This document shows, piece after piece, positions 63,459-64,000 of a stretch of DNA of 64,000 nt (positions are counted from its first letter, which is position 1; every line of letters starts with the position of its first letter). The translations under genes and the position numbers were made by a program. The notes under the pieces were generated by a model. It saw only the letters and a program-made list of their open reading frames with translations. It did not search any database and had not been told where the DNA came from. Source of the stretch: Streptomyces griseiscabiei (GTDB lineage: Bacteria; Actinomycetota; Actinomycetes; Streptomycetales; Streptomycetaceae); the NCBI RefSeq assembly GCF_020010925.1, contig NZ_JAGJBZ010000003.1:682001-746000 (forward strand), in the 5' to 3' direction.

Positions 63459-64000
63459 CTAGGTGAGGTGACGGCCCAGGTCGGCCAGGGCCTGGGCGGT
63501 GGCGGAGAGCGGGTAGCGGGCGGCATTGGCGTGGCTGGCCTGGCGCAGGGCCGAGAGCAGGCCAGGTGTCGTGCGTAGCCGGTCCAGGTCGCGGGCGAGG
63601 GCGGCGGGGTTGGTGAAGTCGGTTGCCACTCCGGAGGCGGCGAGGGCTTCGCTGAGGCCGGGTACGGGTTGGTACAGGACGGGGAGGCCGCAGGCTTGGG
63701 CCTCGAGTGCGACCAGGCCCATGGCCTCCAGGGTGGTGGAGGGCATGACCAGTAGGTCGTGTTCGGTGAAGGTTTTCCACAGCTGTGGGCGGCGGAGCCA
63801 GCCGAGGTAGCGGGCTCGTATGCCGACTCGTTGCAGCAGCGGGGTCAGGGTGTGGAACTGGGCTTGTGGTGCGGCGACGCTCAGTTCGACGCCCGGTACC
63901 GAGGCCAGGCTCTTGACCAGAGAGGCGGCGCCCTTCTCGGCTGTGAGTCGGCCCGCGTACAACAGCCGTAGGTGGCTCGTTGAAGGTCGGGCAGGTCGGG
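63459..64000 (-). CDS. Glycosyltransferase, GT-B type (N-terminus outside window)
   Basis: The C-terminal half of a GT4-like enzyme. The reading frame stays open through 64,000, so the gene starts beyond the window. Visible are LYAGRLTAEKGAASLVKSLA, RYLGWLRRPQLWKTFTEHD, LVMPSTTLEAMGLVALEAQA and CGLPVLYQPVPGL with the Glu-x7-Glu-like donor site. The stop is at 63,459. The upstream Leu at 63,962 is not a start. It lies 100 bases from the serine hydrolase. Confidence 0.8.
   Translation of the reverse strand, partial: RPARPSTSHLRLLYAGRLTAEKGAASLVKSLASVPGVELSVAAPQAQFHTLTPLLQRVGIRARYLGWLRRPQLWKTFTEHDLLVMPSTTLEAMGLVALEAQACGLPVLYQPVPGLSEALAASGVATDFTNPAALARDLDRLRTTPGLLSALRQASHANAARYPLSATAQALADLGRHLT

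Overview
The window is a high-GC, actinobacterial chromosome segment that looks like Streptomyces. The evidence is the very high GC coding sequence, frequent GTG and TTG starts, a 3' rRNA operon end of streptomycete type, and a gene order I recognise from the S. coelicolor SCO33xx region: bdtA, bS22, epimerase, acyltransferase, rsbN, bldN, HAD-IB phosphatase, glutaredoxin, rex, hemACD, hemB, with argS and lysS further on. Assignments rest on motif reading and recall of families; no searches were run.

Region 1 (1-5.9 kb): the 3' half of a 23S rRNA, 5S rRNA and rrn terminator, then a HAD phosphatase, an MFS transporter, AcuC deacetylase and a conserved phosphatase-like gene. Region 2 (5.9-18.9 kb) is a developmental and redox cluster. 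The BldD-target regulator BdtA and ribosomal protein bS22 precede a lipid/sugar gene pair. The anti-sigma/sigma pair RsbN/BldN follows, with a sigma-BldN-like promoter in front of rsbN. Next come a HAD-IB phosphatase, a glutaredoxin, and the rex-hemA-hemC-hemD operon behind a near-perfect Rex operator. Rex (NADH/NAD+ sensing) therefore controls tetrapyrrole synthesis. Region 3 (18.9-23.6 kb): a polymorphic toxin with a nuclease-like C-terminus and its Imm49 immunity protein lie between hemD and hemB.

Region 4 (23.6-35.9 kb): a DUF4232 lipoprotein, a membrane-anchored HTH protein, a DUF574-type methyltransferase, a phosphotransferase with an unusual catalytic loop, an aminotransferase, DUF4253, then argS and a class I lysS. 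Region 5 (34.4-48 kb): a DUF2637 membrane protein and two DUF3558-type lipoproteins, rtcB, YnfA, SDR and AraC genes, a flavin monooxygenase/flavin reductase pair, a glycosyltransferase and a two-component system. Region 6 (48-60.5 kb): a transglutaminase-like protein, an anti-sigma-type ATPase, a molybdopterin-binding (TOBE) regulator, an orphan lasso-peptide B2-type protease, an aminotransferase, a class A beta-lactamase, and a Lrp/AsnC - AbgT - M20 peptidase locus. Region 7 (60.5-64 kb) is an accessory patch of lower GC. It holds a dead IS630-family transposase, gene relics, a novel-looking HTH protein, a serine hydrolase and a truncated glycosyltransferase.

A dispersed repeat whose core reads GCGCAGTTCCCCGCGCCCC occurs five times. 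Two copies are large inverted repeats and three are single arms, one of which encodes the C-terminus of a glycosyltransferase. The most unusual items are the toxin/immunity insertion in the haem cluster, the orphan lasso B2 protein whose Cys-His-Asp spacing equals that of McjB, and the low-GC HTH gene beside the IS630 relic.
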